Source: Thauera aromatica K172 (GTDB lineage: Bacteria; Pseudomonadota; Gammaproteobacteria; Burkholderiales; Rhodocyclaceae). From it: DNA of 64,000 nt. A program made the translations under genes and the position numbers. The DNA is taken from positions 2,232,001-2,296,000 of the forward strand of contig NZ_CP028339.1 of NCBI RefSeq assembly GCF_003030465.1, written 5' to 3'. The notes beneath the pieces were generated by a model. That model ran no database searches. It had not been told where the DNA came from and saw only the letters and a list, made by a program, of their open reading frames with translations. This document shows positions 33,912 to 42,381 of the stretch, one piece after another. Every line of letters starts with the position of its first letter. Within the stretch, counting starts at the first letter, position 1.

Positions 33912-35207
33912 TCAGGTCAGCGCCACAACCGAATCGAACGCCATCACGCCGTGGTCCTTGACGTGCGCGCCGCCGAGGTTGAAGCGCAGCTTGGCCTTGC
34001 CGCCCATGCAGTCGCCGCCCACTTCGAGTGCGCGCCCGAAGTTGTAGGGGTTTTCGAGCCAGTCGAAGTGATAGTCGCTGCCCTTGTTCTTGCCGTAGGC
34101 GTTGCCCAGCGCTTGCGCGCCAAGCAGGATCGCGCGATCGACTGCGAACCCTGCAGTGATCCCCGCCGGCAAGGCGGTGGCGGTGCCGGTGCCGGTGGCC
34201 TTGTCCGCCGCCAGGACCGAGGTCAGCGAACTGCCGGTGCCGTGGCGGATGGCGCGGTTGAGCTTCTTCACCAGGATGCCGTTCCACATGCCGACTTCGC
34301 CCTTGAACAGCGGGTGCTTGGAGCCGTAAGAGGCGCGGTTCCAGGCGTTCTGCTGGAAGGAGCGAATATCGTTGCTGGTGGCCTTCAGGAGCTGCGAGTA
34401 CTGGCGCGGCGACACGTACAGCACCCACATCGGCTCATCCGAGGCGGCCGGGTCGTCGGCGATCTTGACCGGCTGCAGCGGGAAGGCCATCTCATCGAGC
34501 AGGGTGCGGATGTTGTCGATGGATTCCAGCGTCAGCACGTCGGCCGTGGCGATCGCGCCGATGTTGGCTGCGGACGGGGTGGCCAGCGATGCCCCCGCGT
34601 TGTCGATCAAATAGTGGCTCTCGAAGGTCGGCGGCGTCACGTCGTTGACCAGGATCGAGGCAAAGTCGCCGTCGGACGACAGCGGCACGATCCAGTCGTC
34701 GTTGACCTCGGTGCCGCGCGCCCCGGCTAGATGCACCAGCGTGGTCTGGTCGTCCAGGCGGGCAAAATAGCTCGTCAGGTTCGCCATGGCGATATTGCGC
34801 AGCTGATGCACGGTACGCTGCTGCGCCATCTTGCCGCCGGCGTCGACCACCTTGGTCATCAGGTCGATCTTGACCTCCATGCTGGCGTTGGTGAGCGCGG
34901 CCCCCGTGCCCTCGGCGTCGGCGTCGCCCATGATCGGCTTGCCGCCGATGGTGCCGAACACGTCGACCGAGACCTTGTCGCCGGCCGTCTTCGACAGGTC
35001 GGTGATGCGCACGACCGGCATGTCCTTCGAGGTCTGCCCCTTGAGCTTGTTGATGGCGTCGCCGGTGCTCGGCGCCGGGCCGGTGAGCGCGCGGGAAAAG
35101 CCCGGTTGCTTCTGGGTCTGCGCGAACAGCGCGACGGAAAAGAGCTTGCGCGCCAGCGCCGAGCCGGCTGCAACGTTGGTGGCGAAACCGCCAGTGGATC
35201 CTGCCAT
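33912..35207 (-). CDS. Major capsid protein (N4 gp56 / DUF4043 family)
   Basis: 431 residues. Signature parts: KLFSVALFAQTQKQPGFSRA, DMPVVRITDLSKTAGDKVSV, and AQQRTVHQLRNIAMANLTSY, typical of N4 gp56-family capsid proteins with the HK97 fold, here without a long N-terminal delta domain. It sits directly after the scaffold gene and before a strong terminator. Start 35207 has a purine-rich leader. Confidence 0.9.
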   Translation of the reverse strand: MAGSTGGFATNVAAGSALARKLFSVALFAQTQKQPGFSRALTGPAPSTGDAINKLKGQTSKDMPVVRITDLSKTAGDKVSVDVFGTIGGKPIMGDADAEGTGAALTNASMEVKIDLMTKVVDAGGKMAQQRTVHQLRNIAMANLTSYFARLDDQTTLVHLAGARGTEVNDDWIVPLSSDGDFASILVNDVTPPTFESHYLIDNAGASLATPSAANIGAIATADVLTLESIDNIRTLLDEMAFPLQPVKIADDPAASDEPMWVLYVSPRQYSQLLKATSNDIRSFQQNAWNRASYGSKHPLFKGEVGMWNGILVKKLNRAIRHGTGSSLTSVLAADKATGTGTATALPAGITAGFAVDRAILLGAQALGNAYGKNKGSDYHFDWLENPYNFGRALEVGGDCMGGKAKLRFNLGGAHVKDHGVMAFDSVVALT

Positions 35208-35238
35208 GGTGTATTACTCCTGAATCACGGGTTCGGTG

Positions 35239-36198
35239 TCAGCCGAGCCGAGCAAGCAGTGCGTTGATCTGGTCCGGAGTCATGCCCGCCATCTGGGCCC
35301 CGAGCCTTTCCACCGAGAGGGTCGCGAACTCCTCCAGCGGATCGGCTGCGGGCACCGCACCGCCCGGGATGTCCGAGAGCGTGCGCGGCTTGAAGGGCTT
35401 GTCCGGGTGTTGCGCTGCCGCCGGTTTGGCCGGGCGTGCTGCGGGCTGAGGCGGAGGCGCTGGGGCGCTGGCATCGGGGCCGTAGAAGGCATCCACGATC
35501 TGCACGGCGCGTTCCAGGCGCTGTTCCAGCGTCAGCTGTCGATGAGCCGGCGAGTCTTGCAAGCGCTGATCGGCCTCGACGGCGGCCTGCCAGCGCTCCG
35601 GGTCGTTGTGCTCCCAGTGCAACAGCACCGGGTTGGCATCGACCGCGGCGCGGACGCGGGAGGCCTCCTGGTCGGCGCGGATCGCATCATCCTGCTCGAT
35701 GCGCTGCGTCACCTGGGAGAGCTTGGATTCGAGCTTGCGCGTGTGCTCGAGCAGCGCCTTCACCGCCGGGAAGTCCTCGGCCATCGCATCAAGGTTGGCG
35801 GCGGAATCTTTCGCCTCGCCTTGCTGTTGCGTGCCCGCTTCCGCGGCAGCCAGTCGCTGCTCAAGCGCCTTCATCGCCTGCTCGGCCGCACGCCGCTTCT
35901 CCCGCTCGGTCTGGAGCACCGAGTAAGGAATTGCGTGCTTGCCGTCCCGGCTCAGAACGGGCGCGTGCTCGTCCTGCCCCGCTTCGTCCGCTTCTTCCTG
36001 CTTCGCTTCGCCCTGGGGCTCGCCGGCCGTATCGGCCTCCTCCGCTTCGCTCGCGCCGTCCGTTGCGCTCGGTTCAGACTGTTCGGCTTGCGGCGCCTCG
36101 CCGGCGAGCTGAGCCATCAGCGCCTCGATCGCGTCGGGGTCGCTGGGCAGTTCGTCGGGGTTGGCGGCGTAGTAGTCCAGGTCTTTGGGCTCATCCAT
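35239..36198 (-). CDS. Scaffold protein
   Basis: 319 residues, strongly acidic N-terminal third (MDEPKDLDYYAANPDELPSD; E/A/D-rich), central coiled coil around EREKRRAAEQAMKALEQRLA and a proline-rich linker before a C-terminal helix. Composition and place between portal and major capsid match podovirus scaffolds. ATG 36198 has GAGGA upstream. The open frame to 36408 covers intergenic DNA with repeated motif copy 4. Confidence 0.82.
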   Translation of the reverse strand: MDEPKDLDYYAANPDELPSDPDAIEALMAQLAGEAPQAEQSEPSATDGASEAEEADTAGEPQGEAKQEEADEAGQDEHAPVLSRDGKHAIPYSVLQTEREKRRAAEQAMKALEQRLAAAEAGTQQQGEAKDSAANLDAMAEDFPAVKALLEHTRKLESKLSQVTQRIEQDDAIRADQEASRVRAAVDANPVLLHWEHNDPERWQAAVEADQRLQDSPAHRQLTLEQRLERAVQIVDAFYGPDASAPAPPPQPAARPAKPAAAQHPDKPFKPRTLSDIPGGAVPAADPLEEFATLSVERLGAQMAGMTPDQINALLARLG

Positions 36199-36407
36199 GT
36201 GCTTCGTGTCCTCTGTCGGTCGGAGTCCGTGGGTGGCGCGCACGCCCTTCACGCCGGGCCGCGGGGTGCGTTGCCATGGGCGCTTTGTACGCATACGAGC
36301 AACAGAGGGGTGCCCTTGTGCGGAACCGATGCGCGTCGGCGAACAATCATGGCAAAGAAATGCCCGGCGCGAGGCCGGGCCATCTCGCCAGGGCAAGGGA
36401 GGAGACA
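36199..36407. other. Portal-scaffold intergenic region
   Basis: 209 bp with no convincing gene. It holds copy 4 of the repeated motif and short GC inverted repeats near 36260-36290. A promoter could lie here but no clear boxes are seen. Confidence 0.4.
36307..36316 (-). promoter_or_regulatory. Late intergenic motif GGGGTGCCCT, copy 4
   Basis: Mid-gap between portal and scaffold, 108 bp before the scaffold start. Coding strand reads AAGGGCACCCC. Confidence 0.5.
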
Positions 36408-38444
36408 CTAGGGGTGCTGCGTGATCGCCATTGCCTGGCCGGCGGTCGCAGCACGGGTCTGGAGGGTGTCGGCGCGCAGCTTCGCCACCTCGGCGGCGGC
36501 CTTCTCGGCGGCCACCTGCTGCGCCTGCTCCTTGACCGCGAGCTCGCCGGCCTTGATCTGCAACTCGGCGTCCTTGCTCTGCAGCTTCGCCCGCGCGTCG
36601 GCGAGCGCGGCCTGCAGCTGCTCCAGCATCTGCGCCATCTGCACCTTCTCAGGATCGGGCTGCTGGCCATCTTCGCCCAATCCAAGTACCTTGCGCACCA
36701 GGTCGGCCATTTCGCGGCGCTTGGGCAGTTCGGTCGATTCGAGGAAGTACGGCACCAGCGGCGCCTGCAGCTGCGGCGGCAGGCCCTTGATCACCTCGGC
36801 CACCATCGTCATGGCCTGCGCGCGGTAGGCCGGCGTGCTGGGCACGTCGTTGAGTGCCACCTTCACCAGCGCCTTGCTGACGTCGTTCTCGCGGTATTCG
36901 AGACCGGTCAGCGCATCGACCATGGGGCGGTTCAGCGTCACCGGCCGGGGCTTGCCCTCCTCGCCTGCATCGATCGTCACTTCCACGCCGGCCAGATCCT
37001 GCGTCACCAACTCGAGCAGGCGCTGCCCGACCAGCCGCCGCGCAAAGCGGTAGTTGTCGGTGATCTCGGCCTGCATGGTATTGCCCTGCTCCACCAGGCC
37101 CTGGATCGCCGTCCCGGACTTGGCGCCATCGGTGGCGCCGAGCATCGCGTTGTAGATGCCCGCGACCTTCTGCATCGCCTCGCCGGCCTCGGTCATCACC
37201 TGGAACTGCTGCGCCGTCAGGTTCAGGTCAGTCTCGACGTTGATGCCGTTCGCGTTGCGCCGACCCGGGTCGAGCACCACCACTGCATCCGGGCGCGCGA
37301 TCTCGTCGGCGAGGTCGGTGAAGTCGTTGTAGTTGCGGTCGAGCGCGTCGGAATCGACCATCACCCGCTTGCTGGCAAGTAGCCACTGCAGCTTCTGGCG
37401 GCGGGCGTTGATCTCCTTTTGCAGCGGGATCAGGTCGCGCACTACGCCATAGGGCACGCGCGAGCGGTCCTCGCGGTAGCCCCAGAACGGCACGTAGGGC
37501 AGATGGTTGCTGCCGTAGTCCTCGTCCTGCAGCTTGTGCGGGCCGACCCACAGGCTCACGCGCAGCTTGGTGAACACCGCCTCGCGCACCGTGGCCAGCC
37601 CTTCGGCGGCCGCCAGCGCGTGCAGGGGGTTTTTCTTGTCGAACTCCGCTACGCGCCCATCGGGGAGCTTGATCACCTTCGCGCGCACCGGCACGCGATA
37701 CCAGATCTCGCGCAGGCACACGAGGCCGCTGTCGGTGTTGCGCCACTCCTGCTCGAGCCAGCCCGAGCGGTGCTCCGAGTCGTAGGCGCGCATCATGCGC
37801 TCGTCGGTCTTCGCCAGATCCATCCACTCCGGCGCCCAGCCCGAGCCCACGGCGCGGATCATGTCGGCCTCGCCAGGGAAGTAGGCCACCAGAGACTCGG
37901 TCGGATACCAGCGCTCGCGCACCAGGTAGCGCGCATCCGCCAAGTCGGGCTTTCTCGCCTGCCAGTCCCACCAGATCTCGGATCGATCGACGGCTTCGAC
38001 CCGGTAGTCGTACCCAAACGGGTCCGCGTTGCGCGTCACGTGCACCCAGCCCAGCCCGGCCTTGATCTGCCCGGCAAAGGCCTCGCTGCACGCCTGATCG
38101 GCCAGGGTCTCGCGCTCGGCCTCCATCAGCTTGGCCGATAGCGCCTCGGCCATCTCCTGCTGCTCATCGCGGTCAGCCACCACGCGCCAGTCACTGCGCG
38201 TCTTCGCCTCAAGTCCGAGCACCGAATTCACCAGCGGCTTGATCTGGTTGATGATGATCGGCGCCATGCCGCGCGCCTCAAGTTCGGCCACCTCGTCGGC
38301 GCCGAGTTGGTTGCCGTCGTAGAAAGAACAGGCGCGATCCGACTCCGCGCGCCAGGCCGGCTGCAGGCGGATCTGATTGACGATCTCGCGGTACTGCAGA
38401 TCAGTCAGGCCGGAAGTGTCGGGGGTGCGCTCGTCTCGCTGCAT
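36408..38444 (-). CDS. Portal protein (P22-like)
   Basis: 678 residues, close to P22 gp1 size. PAWRAESDRACSFYDGNQLG, APIIINQIKPLVNSVLGLEA and FGYDYRVEAVDRSEIWWDWQ are characteristic of P22-type portals; the C-terminal 100 residues form a Gln/Ala coiled coil (barrel). It forms the dodecameric DNA channel that binds terminase and the adaptors. It follows the terminase genes. Confidence 0.9.
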   Translation of the reverse strand: MQRDERTPDTSGLTDLQYREIVNQIRLQPAWRAESDRACSFYDGNQLGADEVAELEARGMAPIIINQIKPLVNSVLGLEAKTRSDWRVVADRDEQQEMAEALSAKLMEAERETLADQACSEAFAGQIKAGLGWVHVTRNADPFGYDYRVEAVDRSEIWWDWQARKPDLADARYLVRERWYPTESLVAYFPGEADMIRAVGSGWAPEWMDLAKTDERMMRAYDSEHRSGWLEQEWRNTDSGLVCLREIWYRVPVRAKVIKLPDGRVAEFDKKNPLHALAAAEGLATVREAVFTKLRVSLWVGPHKLQDEDYGSNHLPYVPFWGYREDRSRVPYGVVRDLIPLQKEINARRQKLQWLLASKRVMVDSDALDRNYNDFTDLADEIARPDAVVVLDPGRRNANGINVETDLNLTAQQFQVMTEAGEAMQKVAGIYNAMLGATDGAKSGTAIQGLVEQGNTMQAEITDNYRFARRLVGQRLLELVTQDLAGVEVTIDAGEEGKPRPVTLNRPMVDALTGLEYRENDVSKALVKVALNDVPSTPAYRAQAMTMVAEVIKGLPPQLQAPLVPYFLESTELPKRREMADLVRKVLGLGEDGQQPDPEKVQMAQMLEQLQAALADARAKLQSKDAELQIKAGELAVKEQAQQVAAEKAAAEVAKLRADTLQTRAATAGQAMAITQHP

Positions 38445-38495
38445 GTCTTGGTCGCCGGGTAGAGTGGGGCGAACCGTGCCACTGCAAAAGCGGCG

Positions 38496-38505
38496 GGGGT
38501 GCCCT
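38496..38505 (-). promoter_or_regulatory. Late intergenic motif GGGGTGCCCT, copy 5
   Basis: 4 bp beyond the terminase stop, 51 bp before the portal start. Coding strand reads AAGGGCACCCC. Confidence 0.5.
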
Positions 38506-38508
38506 TCA

Positions 38509-40098
38509 TCAGATCACCCAGCTGCTGCGCTGGCGGCCGCTACGGCCGGGGGCGCGGCGAGCGCGGAAGCCGGCGTCGGACTGCGCCTCGCGGTAGCCCT
38601 GCGCAAACTGGCGGAACGCATCGGCCGCCTCCGAGTGGATATCGTGCAGCGGCGTGGCGCGCCAGGCGCCGAGCCGCGCGTCCCACTCCTTGCGGTAACT
38701 GCCGAGATGGGCGAGGCCGTCCTTGCAGCCTTCCTCGTCAAACCAGCACTGCCCGAACGCATCGCGCACCATCTGAATGCCATGCGTCACGTCGTCGACC
38801 CGCGGCACGATCACCCAATCGCCACCGATCTCGAACTGGCGCAGCTTGTCCTCAGCCGACTCCATGCTCGCGCCCTGCTGGCGCTTGTGGCTGGCGTCGT
38901 GCGGCAGGTAGTGCTTCCCCCAGACGCAGCCCATCGCCTGCATCTGCTTGATGAAGTAGCTGTAGGGCTCGCCCCAGCCTTCAATGAAACGGAAAAATCG
39001 GTGCGTGAGGCCCTGCTGCTGGTGGAACCAGATCGCCGACCCGTCGCGCCCGCCGATGTCCCAGAAGGTATTGACGGGCACGCCCTCGAGGTGAGGCACG
39101 GCGCCGATGCGTCCGCCCTTGCGCGCCGCGGCCAGCTGCACGGCGTAGTAGGTACCTTCGGTGGAGACCTTGAATGCCTCGTCCGGCGTGCTCGGATATT
39201 CCTGCCACATCTTCTGCGGGTCGCCGGAGAACTCGCTGTCGCGCGTGGCCACGTACCAGTAGCGCTGCTGCTCGTCGAGCGTGCAGCCCATCTCTGCCTC
39301 GATCTGGGCGAAGTGCTCGCGGTCCTTGTCGGTAATGACCGATGCGCCCGGATGCGGCAGCCGGTAGGCCTCTTCCTGCCACCATGGGAAGAAGTGGAAG
39401 CGATAGTCGCGCGGGGAGAGCGGCGATCCCTTCTCAGCCACCGCCTGCGCGCGCATCGTCATCTCGTAGAACTCGCCGGACTGGCCTTCGGCGGTGGACT
39501 CGATGATCGCAACCCCATCGAGCGGCACCGCCGGCAGCGAACCGGTGACCACCTCGGCCGCCTTGGCCGGGTACTTGGCACCGATCTTGCCGAACTCGGA
39601 CACATGCAGCCGGTGGATCGTCCCCGAGCGCATCGAGGTCGCCACCCGGATGCTGCTGTTGTTGTGGGCGAACAGCAGCTCCGAGGCGCTGTCGCGCGCC
39701 AGCGGCATGCGCTCGCGCAGGAAGGCCGGCAGCCGGTCGTAGGCGAGCTTCACCTTGTCGCGAAAGATCACCTCCGCGGCCTCACGGTCCTGGGCAATGA
39801 TGCCGCAGCGCTGGTCGGCATTGAACAGTGCGTGGTCGAGCCAGAGGATGGCGACGAGCGTCGTGAACCCGAGCTGACGTGCCTTGAGGATCACGTTCCG
39901 GTGCCACAGCCGCACGATCAGCCGGCGTTGCGCCCGGTTGGGGATGAACGGCACCACCGAACCCGCGCCGTCGTCGCTCTTGACCATGATCTTGTAGAGC
40001 GCGCCCGAGCACACACGCCACATCGGATCGGCGAGGCAGCGCAGGATGTCCGCCTCGTTCTTCGGGATATAGTCGAGCGCGATGCTACTGGCTGCCAT
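38509..40098 (-). CDS. terL: Terminase large subunit
   Basis: 529-residue packaging motor. ATPase: KARQLGFTT at residues 72-80 is the adapted Walker A; RLHVSEFGKIG is the Walker B region with acidic residue. Nuclease: NTFWDIGGRDGSAIW gives the first metal Asp, with further acidic residues at the end. It overlaps the small subunit gene by 14 bp. The clade with LGFTT and SEFG resembles terminases of betaproteobacterial podoviruses. Confidence 0.92.
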   Translation of the reverse strand: MAASSIALDYIPKNEADILRCLADPMWRVCSGALYKIMVKSDDGAGSVVPFIPNRAQRRLIVRLWHRNVILKARQLGFTTLVAILWLDHALFNADQRCGIIAQDREAAEVIFRDKVKLAYDRLPAFLRERMPLARDSASELLFAHNNSSIRVATSMRSGTIHRLHVSEFGKIGAKYPAKAAEVVTGSLPAVPLDGVAIIESTAEGQSGEFYEMTMRAQAVAEKGSPLSPRDYRFHFFPWWQEEAYRLPHPGASVITDKDREHFAQIEAEMGCTLDEQQRYWYVATRDSEFSGDPQKMWQEYPSTPDEAFKVSTEGTYYAVQLAAARKGGRIGAVPHLEGVPVNTFWDIGGRDGSAIWFHQQQGLTHRFFRFIEGWGEPYSYFIKQMQAMGCVWGKHYLPHDASHKRQQGASMESAEDKLRQFEIGGDWVIVPRVDDVTHGIQMVRDAFGQCWFDEEGCKDGLAHLGSYRKEWDARLGAWRATPLHDIHSEAADAFRQFAQGYREAQSDAGFRARRAPGRSGRQRSSWVI

Positions 40099-40630
40099 CG
40101 CCCACCACGGGTAGCGCAGACCGGTTCAGCGCGGCCAGGAACTCGGCGATCGGATCCGACTTCTGGCGGTTGTCCTTCTCGTACAGACCGTGATGCTTGA
40201 ACAGCTTCTCGAGCGCGCTGTTCTTGTCGGCGATCTTGTACTTCTTGAGATAGCCCACGAACACGCGATCCTTGCCTGATCCCTCGAACTGCTCCAGCAC
40301 CTCGATACCGGCAACGGCCGCGGCGGTGTCGTCGTCGAGTTCGTGAATGCCCTTCGGGCTGCCGTCGTCGTTGAAGAGCTTGCGCGGATCGAACAGCGCC
40401 AGTCGCGCCGCTTCGAGCAACGCGCGGTCGGCGGTGATTGCGGTGCGCTCGCCGCGCGCCTTCATGCGCTCTGCCACCGCGGCAGTCACGTGACTTTTCG
40501 TAAGCAGCTGCGGGCCAATCCACTCGGCAGTCTTCTTGCTGTATCCAGAACGAATCGCCGCCTGCGTGGCGTTCAGGTCACACAGATACTCATCCACGAA
40601 GCGCTGCTGCCTGGCGGTCAACGACGCCAT
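40085..40630 (-). CDS. terS: Terminase small subunit
   Basis: 181 residues with a Terminase_2-type helix-turn-helix start, LTARQQRFVDEYLCDLNATQ and AAIRSGYSKKTAEWIGPQLL, for recognition of the packaging site. The C-terminal part contacts the large subunit. First gene of the packaging block, 3 bp after the upstream stop. Confidence 0.9.
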   Translation of the reverse strand: MASLTARQQRFVDEYLCDLNATQAAIRSGYSKKTAEWIGPQLLTKSHVTAAVAERMKARGERTAITADRALLEAARLALFDPRKLFNDDGSPKGIHELDDDTAAAVAGIEVLEQFEGSGKDRVFVGYLKKYKIADKNSALEKLFKHHGLYEKDNRQKSDPIAEFLAALNRSALPVVGDGSQ

Positions 40631-40633
40631 CGA

Positions 40634-41002
40634 TCAATCCTCCATTCTCACTACCCGGCGCGGCGCACCGGCCGGCACGGGCATCACTGTAGGGAAAAGC
40701 GCCGGGCAGGGGTGCGCCTGCTCGGCAATGGTCGAGAGCCGGTATTCCCGGCGCTCCTCCTTCGACCGGGCGCTGCCGCGGTAGATGACGATGCGCTCCT
40801 GCGCCTCGCCGATCAGCACCAACCGGCGCAGACCGAAAGCGATCGGGCGGTAGCTGGGCGGCCAGGCATAGAGCTGCACCCGCTCGGCGAGCATCTTGCG
40901 GGCAAGCTCGGCGGCCTCGATTGCACACACCCAACCGCCAGCAGCCTTCAATGCTCCGTAGGCCGCGATCGTCGCTTTATGCCTCATCTCGCGCGGGTTC
41001 AT
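40634..41002 (-). CDS. Conserved hypothetical phage protein
   Basis: 122 residues, MNPREMRHKATIAAYGALKA start, then a basic aromatic middle (LYAWPPSYRPIAFGLRRLVL). Stands between RusA and the small terminase and overlaps RusA (ATGA). This is the place where lambdoid phages keep late regulators such as Q-like antiterminators, but no motif proves that. Function unknown. Confidence 0.65.
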   Translation of the reverse strand: MNPREMRHKATIAAYGALKAAGGWVCAIEAAELARKMLAERVQLYAWPPSYRPIAFGLRRLVLIGEAQERIVIYRGSARSKEERREYRLSTIAEQAHPCPALFPTVMPVPAGAPRRVVRMED

Positions 41003-41457
41003 CGGGTGCCGCCCTCCTCGAAAAGATCCCTCGCCCCCTTGCTCGACCACTCCCGCACGATCACCCGAGCCTCCGGGATCTGCCCATAGCGCTTTCGCAC
41101 CTGCGCATCGGCCACCTGCTTGTCGTCGATGAACACAATCCCGTTCATCGCATCGCAAATCGCCTTCCCCACGTTGTCCCAATCCGGCTTCGTTTCCGGC
41201 GGGAACTCCCCCCCAAGTGCCGCGGCCCGCTTTTTCTTCGACCACGACGCCGGCGGTGTCGTGATCAGCACCAGATCCAACTCCACTGGCCCTTCCATCG
41301 GCGCCCTGCCCCCCATCGCCTGCTGCGCCGCCATGGCCACCAGGTTCTCGTAGCGGGCGGTCTTGTCGGGGGTGAACATGCGCACCCCGGCCCTCATCCG
41401 GGATGCCCTCGGGCGCCCCTTCCCTACCGGCCCCCCCGGCACGACGAACTCGATCAT
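40999..41457 (-). CDS. rusA: RusA-type Holliday junction resolvase
   Basis: 152 residues. VVPGGPVGKGRPRASR at the N-terminus, ETKPDWDNVGKAICDAMNGI with the catalytic Asp residues, and VFIDDKQV complete the RusA pattern. It resolves four-way junctions made in recombination and replication. Start 41457 overlaps the upstream stop (ATGA). Confidence 0.93.
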   Translation of the reverse strand: MIEFVVPGGPVGKGRPRASRMRAGVRMFTPDKTARYENLVAMAAQQAMGGRAPMEGPVELDLVLITTPPASWSKKKRAAALGGEFPPETKPDWDNVGKAICDAMNGIVFIDDKQVADAQVRKRYGQIPEARVIVREWSSKGARDLFEEGGTR

Positions 41458-41678
41458 CGCCAATCCCCCTCCTCCCCTCGGTTTCCCTTCGCCCACTGCA
41501 CGGTCGCATCCGACGCCAGTGCCGAATACGTACTGCTGCGCTTCATGGCCTCGACTGCAGCTCGGTTTCCCTGTGCCCTGAATCGAAGCAGCTGGCGCAC
41601 CAAGCAGCGATGTTTGAAATCGCCCCCCCACGCTGCCCCCCTTTCGATCTTCGGGAGTAGTTCAGTTTTCGGCTGCAC
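41454..41678 (-). CDS. Small conserved phage protein before RusA
   Basis: 74 residues: KIERGAAWGGDFKHRCLVRQ and TVQWAKGNRGEEGDWR. A family of small phage proteins with the pattern 'WGGDFKHRxxVRxLL...WxxGNRGxxGDWR' often precedes rusA; function unknown. Overlaps RusA by 4 bp. Confidence 0.72.
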   Translation of the reverse strand: MQPKTELLPKIERGAAWGGDFKHRCLVRQLLRFRAQGNRAAVEAMKRSSTYSALASDATVQWAKGNRGEEGDWR

Positions 41679-41718
41679 GACGCTGGTCTCTGGCCTGCAG
41701 CGCTTTGACTGACGTCAT
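41662..41718 (-). CDS. Possible 18-residue coupled peptide
   Basis: MTSVKALQARDQRRAAEN. Its ATG overlaps the stop of the DUF6475-like gene (ATGA), GGAG lies 5 bp upstream, and its end overlaps the next start. It may be a real micro-gene or only a coupling device. Confidence 0.3.
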   Translation of the reverse strand: MTSVKALQARDQRRAAEN

Positions 41719-42377
41719 GCCGCGCTCCTGGCGTCGACCACGCGCAGCTTGGTGCTGGCGAAGCCGGTCGCCGCAGCGCATGCGGTCGAGAAGCCGATCA
41801 GCGGCCGGTTCGTGCCGCCCTGCATCACAGCCTCGGCCTTTTCCGCATCCCCGATCAGGCACGGCGGGTCGGAGCACAGACCGCGACGCACGTTGTCAGC
41901 CTCGGCGATTCCGGTCAGCACCGGCGGATAGTCGGGGCGCTCGTTGCGCATGGCGTAGCCCCGGTACCGGTTCTCGAACTCCTTGGCCACGAACGGCCAC
42001 TCGTCCTCGGTCTTCAACGCCAAGCCCACCCAGCCGCCCATGTCATGCAGCACGCGGTGGATCAGCGCGTCGTCGAAAGCCACGCTGGCGTAGGGGCCGA
42101 CGTGACGAACCGCCCTGTCGATCTTCGCCCAGGCCCGCAGTGCGGAGTCCTGCGTCGTCCCGCCGAGCATGCGGCGCACATCGGCGATCTTCGGCATGAA
42201 CTGGCCGGTGTCCGGGTTCTGGACATGGGCATTCAGCGCATGGCGAACAGCCGGCAGATCGAGATCCTTCAGCCCCTGCCAGTAGATCGCAATCACCCCC
42301 GGCGACAGCGGCTTGCCGCAGTACTCGGCCACCGCCTGGAGCATGTCGGAGAACGCATCGAATTCGTGTTGCTGCAT
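41715..42377 (-). CDS. Replication-region protein, DUF6475-like
   Basis: 220 residues: FSDMLQAVAEYCGKPLSPGV, IAIYWQGLKDLDLPAVRHAL, then DTGQFMPKIADVRRMLGG. This pattern is found in phage proteins next to O/DnaT-like initiators and is similar in layout to lambda P-like helicase loaders; the biochemical role is not proven. 4 bp after the initiator-like gene. Confidence 0.72.
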   Translation of the reverse strand: MQQHEFDAFSDMLQAVAEYCGKPLSPGVIAIYWQGLKDLDLPAVRHALNAHVQNPDTGQFMPKIADVRRMLGGTTQDSALRAWAKIDRAVRHVGPYASVAFDDALIHRVLHDMGGWVGLALKTEDEWPFVAKEFENRYRGYAMRNERPDYPPVLTGIAEADNVRRGLCSDPPCLIGDAEKAEAVMQGGTNRPLIGFSTACAAATGFASTKLRVVDARSAA

Positions 42378-42381
42378 GGCT

